Assembly (NCBI GenBank): GCA_947446865.1
Contig: CANFHX010000001.1
Location: 1-64,000 of the forward strand
From: Flavobacteriaceae bacterium
GTDB taxonomy: Bacteria > Bacteroidota > Bacteroidia > Flavobacteriales > Flavobacteriaceae
DNA: 64,000 nt
Reading direction: 5' to 3'
Numbering within the stretch: the first letter of the stretch is position 1; every line of letters begins with the position of its first letter. This document shows positions 8,151-16,590 of this stretch, one piece after another. The notes under the pieces are model-generated. The model saw only the letters and a list, made by a program, of their open reading frames with translations, searched no databases and was not told the origin of the DNA. Made by a program: the position numbers and the translations under genes.

Positions 8151-8461
8151 TCTTAATGGTTTAAAAAATCTCCCTTGCGCAGATGCAATTAGTGAAATTT
8201 AACCACAACCCTAATTCGTGCAAATTCGTGCAATTCGTGTCAACCCATTTTCTAAAAAAGCCCCTTAATTAAGGTGTCAACTATGTTTTCTATGAAAAGT
8301 GAAACGCCTTTGCAATAAGAAAAACCTATGTGACTATGTGGTTTTTAAAAGCACAACATAATCTTAATCTCTTAATGGTTTAAAAAATCTGCCTTGTGCA
8401 GATGCAATAAGTGAAATTTATCCACCAACCAGATTAGTGAAAATTAGTGCAAATCGTGTCT
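8151..8461. repeat. Two copies of an interspersed repeat in the 600-bp gap before the ALDH gene
   Basis: Bases 8151-8241 and 8370-8461 are two copies of one sequence, with CTTAATGGTTTAAAAAATCT, then TTG(C/T)GCAGATGCAAT, then AGTGAAATTT, then a run of short TTCGTGCAAATTCGTG-like repeats. The CTTAATGGTTTAAAA core recurs in weaker form at 22986-23004, before batE. Between the copies, AAAAACC and GGTTTTT around 8320-8346 form another hairpin. No ORF is supported anywhere in 7960-8560. Confidence 0.75.
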
Positions 8462-8517
8462 AAACGTTTACTTAATCAAGATCCCACCTAAATTATCAAT
8501 TATTCAAAATAATCCAC

Positions 8518-8525
8518 TATTTTTG
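8518..8525 (+). promoter_or_regulatory. -7 element for the ALDH7-type gene
   Basis: TATTTTTG is an exact TAnnTTTG match 35 bases before the start codon. No good -33 TTTG or TTG lies 17-23 bases upstream. Confidence 0.4.
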
Positions 8526-8560
8526 CTTAAAATCTAAAGAACAAAACTAAAAAACATACA

Positions 8561-10114
8561 ATGGCAACAATTGCACAACAATTCGGAATGGTGGAAGCAC
8601 TAGCAACTTTAGGCGTAAAAGCCATCAATGAAGGAACTTCAACCGGAAACAATCATTTTTCTAACGGTTCTATTATTGAAAGTTACTCCCCAGTAGACGG
8701 TCAATTAATAGGAAAAGTAAAAACTACCACACCCGAAGATTACGAAAAAGTAATGCAAACTGCTACCGAAGCATTTAAAACTTTCAAACTAATGCCAGCG
8801 CCACAACGTGGAGAAATTGTGCGTCAGTTTGGAGATAAATTACGTAAAAACAAAGAAGCACTAGGAAAACTTGTTTCTTACGAAATGGGAAAATCCCTTC
8901 AAGAAGGCTATGGTGAAGTACAAGAAATGATTGACATCTGCGATTTTGCAGTTGGTCTTTCGCGTCAATTGCACGGTTTAACCATGCACTCCGAGCGCCC
9001 AGGACACCGTATGTACGAACAATACCATTCGTTGGGAGTAGTCGGAATCATTTCGGCATTCAACTTCCCAGTAGCAGTTTGGGCTTGGAACACAGCATTG
9101 GCTTGGATTTGTGGCGATGTTTGCGTTTGGAAACCATCCGAAAAAACACCTCTTTGCGGAATTGCTTGTCAAAACATCATTGCCGAAGTATTAAAAGAAA
9201 ACAACCTTTCAGAAGGAATTTCTTGCCTAATCAATGGCGATTATAAAGTAGGAGAATTAATGACAAACGATAAACGTGTTCCTTTAGTTTCTGCTACAGG
9301 TTCTACTAGAATGGGTAAAATTGTAGCCCAAGCATGTGCGGCTCGTTTAGGAAACTCCTTATTAGAATTAGGCGGAAACAACGCGATCATTGTAACTCCA
9401 GATGCCGACATTAAAATGACGGTTATTGGAGCAGTATTTGGAGCAGTAGGAACCGCAGGACAACGTTGCACTTCAACTCGAAGATTAATCATCCACGAAA
9501 GTATATACGATAAAGTAAGAGACGCAATTGTTGGCGCTTACGGACAATTGCGAATTGGAAATCCATTAGATCAAAACAACCACGTTGGACCACTTATTGA
9601 TACCCATGCAGTAGAAATGTACAACCAAGCATTAGAAAAAGTAGTTGCCGAAGGTGGAAAAATCCTTGTTGAAGGTGGCGTTCTTTCGGGAGCAGGATAC
9701 GAAAGTGGTTGTTATGTAAAACCTGCCATTGCCGAAGCAAAAAACGACTTCGAAATTGTACAACACGAAACGTTTGCACCTGTATTGTATTTTATAAAAT
9801 ATTCTGGCGATGTGCACGATGCTATTGCTATTCAAAACGGAGTTGCACAAGGATTATCTTCTGCAATTATGACCAACAATTTGCGGGAAGCAGAAGCCTT
9901 TTTATCCGTTGCTGGTTCCGATTGTGGAATTGCAAACGTAAACATCGGGACTTCTGGTGCTGAAATTGGTGGTGCTTTTGGTGGCGAAAAAGAAACAGGC
10001 GGTGGCCGTGAGTCAGGATCGGATGCTTGGAAAGCCTATATGAGAAGACAAACCAACACGATTAATTACACTACAAGTTTGCCTTTAGCACAAGGAATTA
10101 AATTTGATTTGTAG
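8561..10114 (+). CDS. ALDH7-family aldehyde dehydrogenase (aminoadipate-semialdehyde type)
   Basis: A 517-aa NAD(P)-dependent aldehyde dehydrogenase. It has the catalytic Cys at about residue 303 (GTAGQRCTSTRR) and the general base Glu at about 269 (LLELGGNNA). Substrate-pocket and cofactor segments (ISAFNFPVAVWAWN, WKPSEKTPLCG) match the antiquitin/ALDH7 class, whose best-known reaction is oxidation of alpha-aminoadipate semialdehyde (or its cyclic piperideine form) to alpha-aminoadipate in lysine breakdown; the bacterial gene is often called amaB or pcd. It is monocistronic here, with a terminator directly after it and no lysine aminotransferase next to it. The class is secure; the exact substrate is inferred. 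Confidence 0.85.
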   Translation: MATIAQQFGMVEALATLGVKAINEGTSTGNNHFSNGSIIESYSPVDGQLIGKVKTTTPEDYEKVMQTATEAFKTFKLMPAPQRGEIVRQFGDKLRKNKEALGKLVSYEMGKSLQEGYGEVQEMIDICDFAVGLSRQLHGLTMHSERPGHRMYEQYHSLGVVGIISAFNFPVAVWAWNTALAWICGDVCVWKPSEKTPLCGIACQNIIAEVLKENNLSEGISCLINGDYKVGELMTNDKRVPLVSATGSTRMGKIVAQACAARLGNSLLELGGNNAIIVTPDADIKMTVIGAVFGAVGTAGQRCTSTRRLIIHESIYDKVRDAIVGAYGQLRIGNPLDQNNHVGPLIDTHAVEMYNQALEKVVAEGGKILVEGGVLSGAGYESGCYVKPAIAEAKNDFEIVQHETFAPVLYFIKYSGDVHDAIAIQNGVAQGLSSAIMTNNLREAEAFLSVAGSDCGIANVNIGTSGAEIGGAFGGEKETGGGRESGSDAWKAYMRRQTNTINYTTSLPLAQGIKFDL

Positions 10115-10153
10115 TTTTTAGAGAGAATAAAGAACATAGAATATAGAGAATAG

Positions 10154-10184
10154 AAAAAGCGTCCTGAATTTCAGGACGCTTTTT
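10154..10184. terminator. Bidirectional terminator after the ALDH7 gene
   Basis: AAAAAGCGTCCTGA (10154-10167) and TCAGGACGCTTTTT (10171-10184) form a perfect 14-bp stem with a 3-base loop. A- and T-rich flanks allow action on both strands. The next gene converges on it. Confidence 0.9.
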
Positions 10185-10191
10185 CGTATTG

Positions 10192-10255
10192 TTGTCATTC
10201 CGAGGCACGAGGAATCTCATCAATCTAATGGGATTCCTCCTTCGTCGGAAGGACA
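10192..10255. repeat. Interspersed palindrome, family A, copy 1
   Basis: Arms TTGTCATTCCGAGGCACGAG and CTTCGTCGGAAGGACAA flank GAATCTCAT and ATGGGATTCC. This is the same element as at 19229-19290 and 46069-46139, with a decayed copy at 27212-27264. This copy is imperfect in the outer arms. It lies between two convergent genes, next to a terminator. Confidence 0.8.
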
Positions 10256-10267
10256 ATAGCGTTATAA

Positions 10268-10843
10268 TTACTTCGTTTTCTTAACGTATTGCGTTAAAAT
10301 AAAAATATGTTGTCCTTCCACGCGTCCTTCAATAAGAGTAGCATCGTCCCAAACCAATTTAATATTGTGTACAGCAGCACCACGTTTAGCAGTGAAAGTA
10401 GCACCTTTTACATCTAAATCTTTAATTAATACCACAGAATCCCCATCTAAAAGAGTGTTCCCATTAGAATCTTTGTGTACAATTTTTCCTTCATCATCAT
10501 CTGCTTCGCCAGTTGCTTTTGCCCATTCTAAAGCATCTTCATCTAGATACATCATTTCTAACATATCCATATTTTTCAATCGGGCATGCATTCTCCAAGA
10601 AACAATTTGTACGGGAAGATTTTCGTTCCACATGCTATCGCTCAAACCACGCCAATCATTGGCAATAGTAGTTTCAGGATTTTCAATCTGATCTTTTAAC
10701 GATTTTGTAATTAAAATACAGTTTTCTGGAGTAGCCTCTGTTTTTGGCGCTACTAGGTAAAGCACTAAATTTTCATCGCTTCCGCTGATTTCACATTTAG
10801 AATCACTTCTGTCTTTCAATCTTTTTTCTGTAACAACACTCAT
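10268..10843 (-). CDS. PhnA-family protein
   Basis: A 191-aa cytoplasmic protein with the PhnA C-terminal domain at residues about 122-190 (DSNGNTLLDGDSVVLIKDL, then RGAAVHNIKL and HIFILTQYVKK), an SH3-like fold. The N-terminal region (CEISGSDENLVLYLVAP) resembles the zinc-ribbon-like part of longer Flavobacterium homologues but keeps only one obvious Cys pair member, so metal binding is doubtful. The name comes from the E. coli phn region, but the family is not required for phosphonate use and has no firmly established function. The gene is followed (upstream on this strand) by a small exported beta-rich protein 17 bases away. Confidence 0.85.
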   Translation of the reverse strand: MSVVTEKRLKDRSDSKCEISGSDENLVLYLVAPKTEATPENCILITKSLKDQIENPETTIANDWRGLSDSMWNENLPVQIVSWRMHARLKNMDMLEMMYLDEDALEWAKATGEADDDEGKIVHKDSNGNTLLDGDSVVLIKDLDVKGATFTAKRGAAVHNIKLVWDDATLIEGRVEGQHIFILTQYVKKTK

Positions 10844-10860
10844 TTTGTTTTTTTATTTAA

Positions 10861-11355
10861 TTATAAATTAAAGCAGGCGCCAATAGTAATAACAAATTGA
10901 TTGTTTAAATTGTAATATTCACTTGTTGGGTTTGTATTATATTTTGCAATAGGAAATCCGGCTTCAGAGTAAACACCAAAACCATTGGTAAAGAAATAGC
11001 GAGCACCAAGATGCGCACCAAAATTACGCAATCCTAAATCCAAACCAGGATAAACATCGGCTTTATCACTAATTTTAAGCACATTGCCTAAATTAGCATT
11101 AAAACGTGCTTTTACATCTACTCTGTCCTCAAACTTAGGCATTCCAAAGTCTTGATTGGTATTTAATAAATAGGACCCTACAAATCCGTAGGACATGTTT
11201 TCGCCAATTCCGAAATCGGTAGAAACAGAAATACCGGAACCCCATTTTTGAAGATTGGCTCCCACTTGAAATTTCACATCTCCTTTGCCTTTATAGGCTT
11301 GAGCATTGGCAAAAGAGGAAATTAAGATAAACGATAGAATAATAATTTTTTTCAT
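10861..11355 (-). CDS. Small exported beta-barrel-like protein
   Basis: A 164-aa protein with signal peptide MKKIIILSFILISSFANAQ. The mature part alternates polar and aromatic residues (KFQVGANLQKWGSGISVSTDFG, shortened here, then GLRNFGAHLGARYFF and FVITIGACFNL) and ends in a hydrophobic strand. This is the pattern of an eight-strand outer-membrane barrel. Homologues of this size are common in Flavobacteriia (a DUF6646-like family, by memory, not confirmed). It lies 17 bases upstream of phnA and likely leads that unit from the promoter at 11375-11403. Function unknown. Confidence 0.7.
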   Translation of the reverse strand: MKKIIILSFILISSFANAQAYKGKGDVKFQVGANLQKWGSGISVSTDFGIGENMSYGFVGSYLLNTNQDFGMPKFEDRVDVKARFNANLGNVLKISDKADVYPGLDLGLRNFGAHLGARYFFTNGFGVYSEAGFPIAKYNTNPTSEYYNLNNQFVITIGACFNL

Positions 11356-11374
11356 TTGTTTTTAATTTAGAATA

Positions 11375-11403
11375 CAAATATAGAAATTCAATTCAATATC
11401 AAT
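11375..11403 (-). promoter_or_regulatory. Promoter for the beta-barrel/phnA pair
   Basis: On the minus strand ATTG (complement of 11400-11403) and TATATTTG (complement of 11375-11382) lie 17 bases apart, a good TTG-N17-TAnnTTTG match. The predicted start is about 15 bases before the coding region. Bases 11435-11475 contain imperfect ACCTAGAACC-type decamer repeats. Confidence 0.45.
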
Positions 11404-11482
11404 TGCAATATCAAAAATCAATGGCAATATTAAGAACAAAACCTAGAACCTACAACCCATAACCTTAAACCTAGAACCCCTT

Positions 11483-12220
11483 TTAATTTCTCCCTTTTTC
11501 CGTTGGATATAGTTGAGTTAGGGCTTCGCTTTGCCAAAATTCTTTAGTGTCAATATCCATAATAGTCAATGGACCTTTAAATGCAGCACCAGTATCTACA
11601 TTCCAGATACACGCTTTTTTTATGGGAGTGATTTGTTCTATCCTTGTTACGGGGGTGTGCCCAATATAAATTTCGTCGTACAAAGTGAATCGTTTTGGAT
11701 AAAAGAAACTGTCTTTATCTAAATCTTCGTTTAATGCCAAAGCAGTTTCCCACAACGTTCTATCCCAATAAAACAATTTCGGAAAATATTCATAGGTTAC
11801 CCCATTCATATTGGTAAATCCAGCGTGAATGAACAAGCGGTTTTGCTCGTCGTGATAGTAATTTTGCAAGGATTTTAAAAATGCAATATGTTCTTTTTTC
11901 TTGGCTTCCGAAACAGTTGCATAGGCTGTTACTGTTGCTTCTCCACCATGTTTAAACCACATGGTTTCGTTAATGTTTTCGGTATTTCCGGTTAACCAAT
12001 CCAATAACAATTCATCGTGATTACCCCGAAGGAAGATGCAATTTTGCTTGGTTCCTATATCTATTAAAAAATCTAGCACTTGTGGCGATTGGCTCCAACC
12101 ATCTACATAATCTCCTAGAAAGATTAAAGTATCCTTGCTAGTTACTATTGCGCGCTCCATAATTTGGTGTATTGCCCGCAAACCGCCATGAATGTCGCCT
12201 ATTACTAATGTTCTGTTCAT
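11483..12220 (-). CDS. PPP-type metallophosphatase (serine/threonine or diadenosine phosphatase family)
   Basis: A 245-aa cytoplasmic metallophosphoesterase with all PPP signatures: GDIHGG near residue 8, GDYVDGW near 36, GNHDELL near 66 and the later His in FIHAGFTN and GHTPV. Two metal ions should be bound by the Asp, His and Asn residues in these motifs. Members dephosphorylate Ser/Thr phosphoproteins or hydrolyse diadenosine tetraphosphate; the sequence alone does not separate the two. On the minus strand TACTTTTG (complement of 12241-12248) lies 20 bases before the start and matches the -7 consensus. The 11356-11482 gap holds a promoter and short repeats. Confidence 0.85.
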   Translation of the reverse strand: MNRTLVIGDIHGGLRAIHQIMERAIVTSKDTLIFLGDYVDGWSQSPQVLDFLIDIGTKQNCIFLRGNHDELLLDWLTGNTENINETMWFKHGGEATVTAYATVSEAKKKEHIAFLKSLQNYYHDEQNRLFIHAGFTNMNGVTYEYFPKLFYWDRTLWETALALNEDLDKDSFFYPKRFTLYDEIYIGHTPVTRIEQITPIKKACIWNVDTGAAFKGPLTIMDIDTKEFWQSEALTQLYPTEKGRN

Positions 12221-12267
12221 TTTTATTTTAAAATCTGTTGCAAAAGTAACTCAAATAGCATCAATTA

Positions 12268-13413
12268 TTATTTTCCACCATACTTCATTTTCCTTAAAAC
12301 GCGCATCACTTCTTTGAAATTGACATAAACTGTTCTATTTTCATGCTGTTTTAATAAAGATTTGGCATCAATTAATTTTTGTTTGGCATCTTCAAATCCG
12401 TTGAGGTAGCAAAGCATTAAGGTGGACGCAACATTTACCAAATCTAGTTCTTCCCGATCTGTAAGTTCAAATCCTTTTTGTAATTTATTTAGCAAACTCA
12501 AAGTAGAATTGTAAATATGATACAATACTTTTCGGTTGTATTGCGGAGGCTCAAAGAGCATTTCGGTCTCAATTTTATAATAACCATTATCATAAAAAGA
12601 AATCTTTTGTTGCTCTAATGGGTAATAACTTGTTTTGTCGTTCAACCCTAGTGGCACGTATTCAATAATGGTAAAGGTATTTTCATCATAAAATATTTCT
12701 ACTTCATCTTGTGCCGAATAAAACAGTTTTACTTGTTCGTTGATGAGTTCGATATCTACTCTGGAAAAGAAGGTTTTATCACGTACTTTTTTAGGAATTC
12801 CCGACCAACAAATGACAAATAATTCTTTGAAAACTTTATATTTTGACGGCATGTCTTTGTGCCGATTATTTACAAAATCAATAACACCGTCAAGCGTATG
12901 AGCGATGCTATTTCGGGAATTGTTTTCAATGCTAATTACCGTTTCAATATTCTGTTTGGAATATGGAATTTTATCTTCCGTGGGAGTAGAATTGCTACCC
13001 CGACGAACAAAAACCGTATGAGCAAGAATGGTATGAATGTTTTTCTTAAAAGAAGAAGTTTTCGATTTGGGTTTGATAGTTACCAATCCTACCACTTTAT
13101 CCTTTGGTAAATTAGGAAAAGGCACATTTTCGTATTGAATCTTAGGTGGATTTTCTAAATAAGCATTCACCAAATTCTGAATCCGACTGTCGTCAAAAAA
13201 ATCATCGCCCGTAATTTCATTATCCTGATCTTCCACACCAACCACAATATAAGAATTGTTAGAAGGATTGGAGTTGGATAAAGCACAAATGTGTTTCAAA
13301 AACTTGGCTTTCCCTTCTTTAGAATGCAAATTCAACTGTCGTTTCTTATCATAAAAACTGCTCTCATCATTGTGAGCAAGAAGGTTTTTAATGAGAAGAC
13401 GTTTGTTAAGCAT
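12268..13413 (-). CDS. AlbA_2 (Schlafen-type) putative nucleic-acid-binding protein
   Basis: A 381-aa protein with an N-terminal AlbA_2 domain (residues about 14-150): DESSFYDKKRQLNLHSKEGK, then FLKHICALSNS, YIVVGVEDQDNEI, and a VFVRRGSNSTP close. This domain occurs in Schlafen-like and ATP-dependent-helicase-like proteins and is thought to bind nucleic acid. The rest has no motif I recognise and is rich in Tyr and Lys. There is no signal peptide. It starts upstream of the phosphatase with 47 bases between them. A family-B palindrome lies 20 bases before its ATG. In some genomes such genes belong to defence islands, but there is no defence gene next to it here. Confidence 0.75.
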   Translation of the reverse strand: MLNKRLLIKNLLAHNDESSFYDKKRQLNLHSKEGKAKFLKHICALSNSNPSNNSYIVVGVEDQDNEITGDDFFDDSRIQNLVNAYLENPPKIQYENVPFPNLPKDKVVGLVTIKPKSKTSSFKKNIHTILAHTVFVRRGSNSTPTEDKIPYSKQNIETVISIENNSRNSIAHTLDGVIDFVNNRHKDMPSKYKVFKELFVICWSGIPKKVRDKTFFSRVDIELINEQVKLFYSAQDEVEIFYDENTFTIIEYVPLGLNDKTSYYPLEQQKISFYDNGYYKIETEMLFEPPQYNRKVLYHIYNSTLSLLNKLQKGFELTDREELDLVNVASTLMLCYLNGFEDAKQKLIDAKSLLKQHENRTVYVNFKEVMRVLRKMKYGGK

Positions 13414-13432
13414 AATTTTAGTGTTCAGTGTT

Positions 13433-13476
13433 CAGTGCTCGGTGTTCAGTAACTGCCTGCTGAACACCGAGCACTG
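13433..13476. repeat. Interspersed palindrome, family B, copy 1
   Basis: CAGTGCTCGGTGTTCAG (13433-13449) and CTGAACACCGAGCACTG (13460-13476) form a perfect 17-bp inverted repeat with a 10-base loop. A further GTGTTCAGTG precedes it. There is no T tract, so it is not a typical terminator. A related copy lies at 15611-15652 and a fragment at 63078-63106. Confidence 0.85.
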
Positions 13477-13485
13477 CCAACTTAT

Positions 13486-14382
13486 TTAAGGGACTTTATT
13501 TCCCATACTTTCCGTCCAAATTGCAAACCAATCCAAATTGTCCAAAGGCAATTCTACCGCTTTCATTAACGATTGAATTCGGGCAATGTTCACTGTTCCT
13601 GCAACAGGATGCACGTGAGATGGATGTTTTAAAACCCATGCCAAAAGTATAGTATCCGAACCCACGCCATATTTCTCTACCAATTGTACCAAAAGTTTTT
13701 TCAATCTTCGGGTTTGGTCAATGTCTTCTCTAAAAACAGTTCCTAGCGGATTCCAAGACATTGGTGTAATGTTGTGTAGTTGCATATAATCTAAACTGCC
13801 GTCTAACATTGCTTCGTGGTGCGTTGCTGAAAATTGAATTTGATTGAAACTAATTTCGGTCTTGCTTCGAATTAATTCGCTTTGTGATGCGGTAAAATTG
13901 GACAATCCAAACGATTTAATTTTCCCTTCTTGTTTTAATTTTTCTACGGCTTCTGCAATTTCATCGGCAACCATCAACGGGCTTGGACGGTGCAAAAGCA
14001 AAACATCTAAATAATCGGTTTGAAGATTTTTAAGTGAATTTTCTACCGACCAAATAATATACTCTTTCGAATAATCATAATGCTTGATGGCGTTCGGTCT
14101 CCCATTGGTATGTTGGATTCCACATTTGGAAATTAATTCCAATCGATCTCTTGATATTTTGCTTTGGCCAAATGCTTTTCCAAATTGTGCTTCGGTAGTA
14201 TAATCGCCATAAATATCGGCATGGTCAAAAGTGGTGATTTTATTTTCGATACAAATGTTTATCAAATGCACCATTTCGGTAGTACTTAATTTTTTATCCC
14301 ATACGCCCCAATTCATCGTTCCAGCAATGATTGGAGATAGCGTTAGGTTAGTAGGTTTCTGGTTTTCAGATTTTGCAGACAT
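13486..14382 (-). CDS. Aldo/keto reductase
   Basis: A 298-aa NADPH-dependent oxidoreductase of the aldo/keto reductase superfamily, YdhF-like subgroup. The catalytic tetrad is visible: Asp and Tyr in TFDHADIYGDY, Lys in LISKCGI and His in VLLLHRPSPL. The cofactor-binding end (AGTVNIARIQSLMKAVELPL) is present. The substrate is unknown; members reduce small aldehydes and ketones. The gene is transcribed alone on the minus strand, divergent from moxR with 213 bases between them. That gap holds only AT-rich sequence and no clear promoter on this side. Confidence 0.9.
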   Translation of the reverse strand: MSAKSENQKPTNLTLSPIIAGTMNWGVWDKKLSTTEMVHLINICIENKITTFDHADIYGDYTTEAQFGKAFGQSKISRDRLELISKCGIQHTNGRPNAIKHYDYSKEYIIWSVENSLKNLQTDYLDVLLLHRPSPLMVADEIAEAVEKLKQEGKIKSFGLSNFTASQSELIRSKTEISFNQIQFSATHHEAMLDGSLDYMQLHNITPMSWNPLGTVFREDIDQTRRLKKLLVQLVEKYGVGSDTILLAWVLKHPSHVHPVAGTVNIARIQSLMKAVELPLDNLDWFAIWTESMGNKVP

Positions 14383-14595
14383 GTATTTATTTTTTGATTA
14401 TTTTCATTTCACTTCCAAACTTCCCGTCTATTCTATTAAAAAGTTTAAAATTACTAAAACAAAATCATAAATCATCCTTAAAAGCAACAATTCAAAGTAA
14501 GTTTTAACGCATTATTAACATTGTCTTACTGATAAAATTTACAATTTTGAAATGTTAAAATTTAGGACCTTTAAAATACTATAAAAATAGAATTT

Positions 14596-15600
14596 ATGGA
14601 AGAAAATGTTGCTGCTTTAGACATTAGAGCAATCAATGAAAAAATTGAAAGAGAAAGTGCTTTTATCGACTTACTTACCATGGAAATGAACAAAGTAATT
14701 GTGGGTCAAAAACACATGGTAGAACGATTGTTAATTGGACTTTTAGGACAAGGACACATCTTGCTGGAAGGAGTTCCCGGACTAGCAAAGACCTTAGCCA
14801 TAAACACCTTGTCGCAGGCCATCCACGGAAGTTTTAGTAGAATCCAATTTACTCCTGATTTATTGCCTGCCGATGTTATTGGTACGATGATTTACAACAT
14901 TAAAGCCAATGAATTCTCTATTAAAAAAGGACCAATTTTTGCAAATTTCGTCCTTGCCGATGAGATCAATCGTGCGCCAGCCAAAGTACAATCGGCTTTG
15001 TTGGAGGCCATGCAAGAAAAACAAGTCACTATTGGCGATACTACTTTTAAATTAGACCGACCATTTTTAGTGTTAGCAACCCAAAATCCAATTGAGCAAG
15101 AAGGAACTTACCCATTACCAGAAGCACAAGTGGATCGTTTCATGCTAAAAACCGTTATCGACTATCCTAAGATGGAAGAAGAACGCATGGTGGTTCGTCA
15201 AAACTTAAAAGGTGCTTATGAAAAAGTTAACCAAGTAGTTTCAGTAGATCAAATCTTGCGCGCGCAAGAAGCCGTTCGCGAAGTGTACATGGATGAAAAA
15301 ATTGAAAAATATATTTTAGATATTATTTTCGCAACTCGTTATCCAGAAAAATATAAATTGGAAAGCCTTAAACCTTTAATAAGTTTTGGATCTTCTCCAC
15401 GTGGAAGTATCAACTTAGCAACCGCTGCTAAATGTTATGCCTTTATCAAACGTCGTGGGTATGTAATTCCAGAAGATGTTCGCGCTGTAGTTCACGATGT
15501 ATTGCGCCACAGAATCGGAATCACTTATGAAGCCGAAGCCGAAAACATCACTTCGGTTGATATTATCAACAAAATCGTAAACGAAATAGAGGTTCCTTAA
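14596..15600 (+). CDS. moxR: MoxR-family AAA+ ATPase
   Basis: A 334-aa AAA ATPase, first gene of the moxR-bat operon. Walker A is GVPGLAKT (about residue 60), Walker B is LADEINRAPAKVQ (about 118), sensor 1 is ATQNP and the arginine-finger region is in the VDRFMLK segment. MoxR proteins act as chaperone-like partners of von Willebrand factor A (VWA) proteins, helping fold or activate metal-loaded complexes. The DUF58 and VWA genes that follow are the standard partners. Possible -7 sequence lies near 14540 (ACAATTTTGA), but it is a poor match. A family-B palindrome separates it from the next gene. Confidence 0.95.
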   Translation: MEENVAALDIRAINEKIERESAFIDLLTMEMNKVIVGQKHMVERLLIGLLGQGHILLEGVPGLAKTLAINTLSQAIHGSFSRIQFTPDLLPADVIGTMIYNIKANEFSIKKGPIFANFVLADEINRAPAKVQSALLEAMQEKQVTIGDTTFKLDRPFLVLATQNPIEQEGTYPLPEAQVDRFMLKTVIDYPKMEEERMVVRQNLKGAYEKVNQVVSVDQILRAQEAVREVYMDEKIEKYILDIIFATRYPEKYKLESLKPLISFGSSPRGSINLATAAKCYAFIKRRGYVIPEDVRAVVHDVLRHRIGITYEAEAENITSVDIINKIVNEIEVP

Positions 15601-15610
15601 ATTTAGTTGG

Positions 15611-15652
15611 CAGTGTTCCGTGTTCAGTAATCAGACTGAGCACCGAACACTG
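15611..15652. repeat. Interspersed palindrome, family B, copy 2, inside the bat operon
   Basis: CAGTGTTCCGTGTTCAG (15611-15627) pairs with CTGAGCACCGAACACTG (15636-15652) with two mismatches. Direct repeats of the same words follow to 15665. It fills most of the 72-base gap between moxR and the DUF58 gene, so the hairpin must be in the operon transcript. Confidence 0.8.
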
Positions 15653-15672
15653 AACACTGAGCACTCATAAAA

Positions 15673-16539
15673 ATGGAGACGAAAGACCTACTTAGTAAAG
15701 TTCGTAAAATAGAAATCAAAACCCGACGATTGAGCGATCATATCTTTTCGGGGGAATACCACACGTCATTTAAAGGACGTGGTATGACCTTCTCGGAAGT
15801 GCGCCAATACCAGTTTGGCGATGATATCCGTGCTATCGATTGGAACGTTACGGCACGCTATAACGAAGCCCACGTAAAAGTTTTTGAAGAAGAGCGCGAA
15901 CTTACCATGATGTTAATGGTAGATATTTCGGGATCGGAAAGTTTCGGAACTAAAAACCAACTAAAAAGCGAAATAGTTACTGAAATTGCTGCAACAATGG
16001 CATTTTCGGCAACGCAAAACAACGATAAAATAGGTTTGATTTTGTTTTCCGATGGCATCGAATTGTATATTCCGCCCAAAAAAGGAAAATCCCATGTGTT
16101 GCGAATCATCCGCGAATTGATTGAATTCCAACCAAAAAGCAAGAAAACCGATTTGTCGCAAGCCCTTAAATTTTTATCGGCAACGCAAAAGAAAAAAGCA
16201 ATTGTATTTCTAATTTCCGATTTTATGGTGGAAGAAGATTACGAGAAAACGTTGAAAATTGCAGGTAAAAAACACGACATCACCGGAATTAGAGTGTACG
16301 ATATTCGAGAAGAAAAAATGCCAAATATTGGGATGGTGGAAATGGAAGACGCGGAAACGGGTGAAATCCTAGTTGTAGATACTAGTTCCAAAAGCGTTCG
16401 AATGAACTATGAAAAAAACTACCACGAGAAAGTAACGTATTTCAAAGAAATATTTTCTAAATGTGGTTCAGGAACTGTAAATACTCGTGTGGACGAAAGT
16501 TATGTAACCAAATTATTGGGTTATTTTAAATCAAGATAA
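15673..16539 (+). CDS. DUF58 protein of the moxR-bat operon
   Basis: A 288-aa cytoplasmic protein with the DUF58 signature (YQFGDDIRAIDWNVTARYNE, residues about 46-65) followed by a VWA-like fold. Its metal site begins LMVDISGSESFG and continues with LILFSDGIELYIPP and FLISDFM. DUF58 proteins are regular partners of MoxR ATPases. The gene is second in the operon, and the next gene follows after a 51-base gap with a hairpin. Length is normal for the family. The exact client or metal is not known in this group. Confidence 0.92.
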   Translation: METKDLLSKVRKIEIKTRRLSDHIFSGEYHTSFKGRGMTFSEVRQYQFGDDIRAIDWNVTARYNEAHVKVFEEERELTMMLMVDISGSESFGTKNQLKSEIVTEIAATMAFSATQNNDKIGLILFSDGIELYIPPKKGKSHVLRIIRELIEFQPKSKKTDLSQALKFLSATQKKKAIVFLISDFMVEEDYEKTLKIAGKKHDITGIRVYDIREEKMPNIGMVEMEDAETGEILVVDTSSKSVRMNYEKNYHEKVTYFKEIFSKCGSGTVNTRVDESYVTKLLGYFKSR

Positions 16540-16548
16540 AATAAATAT

Positions 16549-16576
16549 CCTAACAGGTTTTTTTTAACCTGTTAGG
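16549..16576. repeat. Hairpin inside the bat operon
   Basis: CCTAACAGGTT (16549-16559) and AACCTGTTAGG (16566-16576) form a perfect 11-bp stem with a six-T loop. No T tract follows, so read-through is expected. It could be an mRNA processing or stability signal. Confidence 0.75.
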
Positions 16577-16590
16577 TATAACAAAATAAA

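Noticed and set aside
12268..13413. AlbA_2 gene as part of an antiviral defence system
   Set aside because: Neighbours are a phosphatase and an aldo/keto reductase with ordinary spacing; no nuclease, ATPase or other defence gene is adjacent.
16549..16576. Terminator inside the bat operon
   Set aside because: The T residues lie in the loop, not after the stem, so it should not terminate efficiently.
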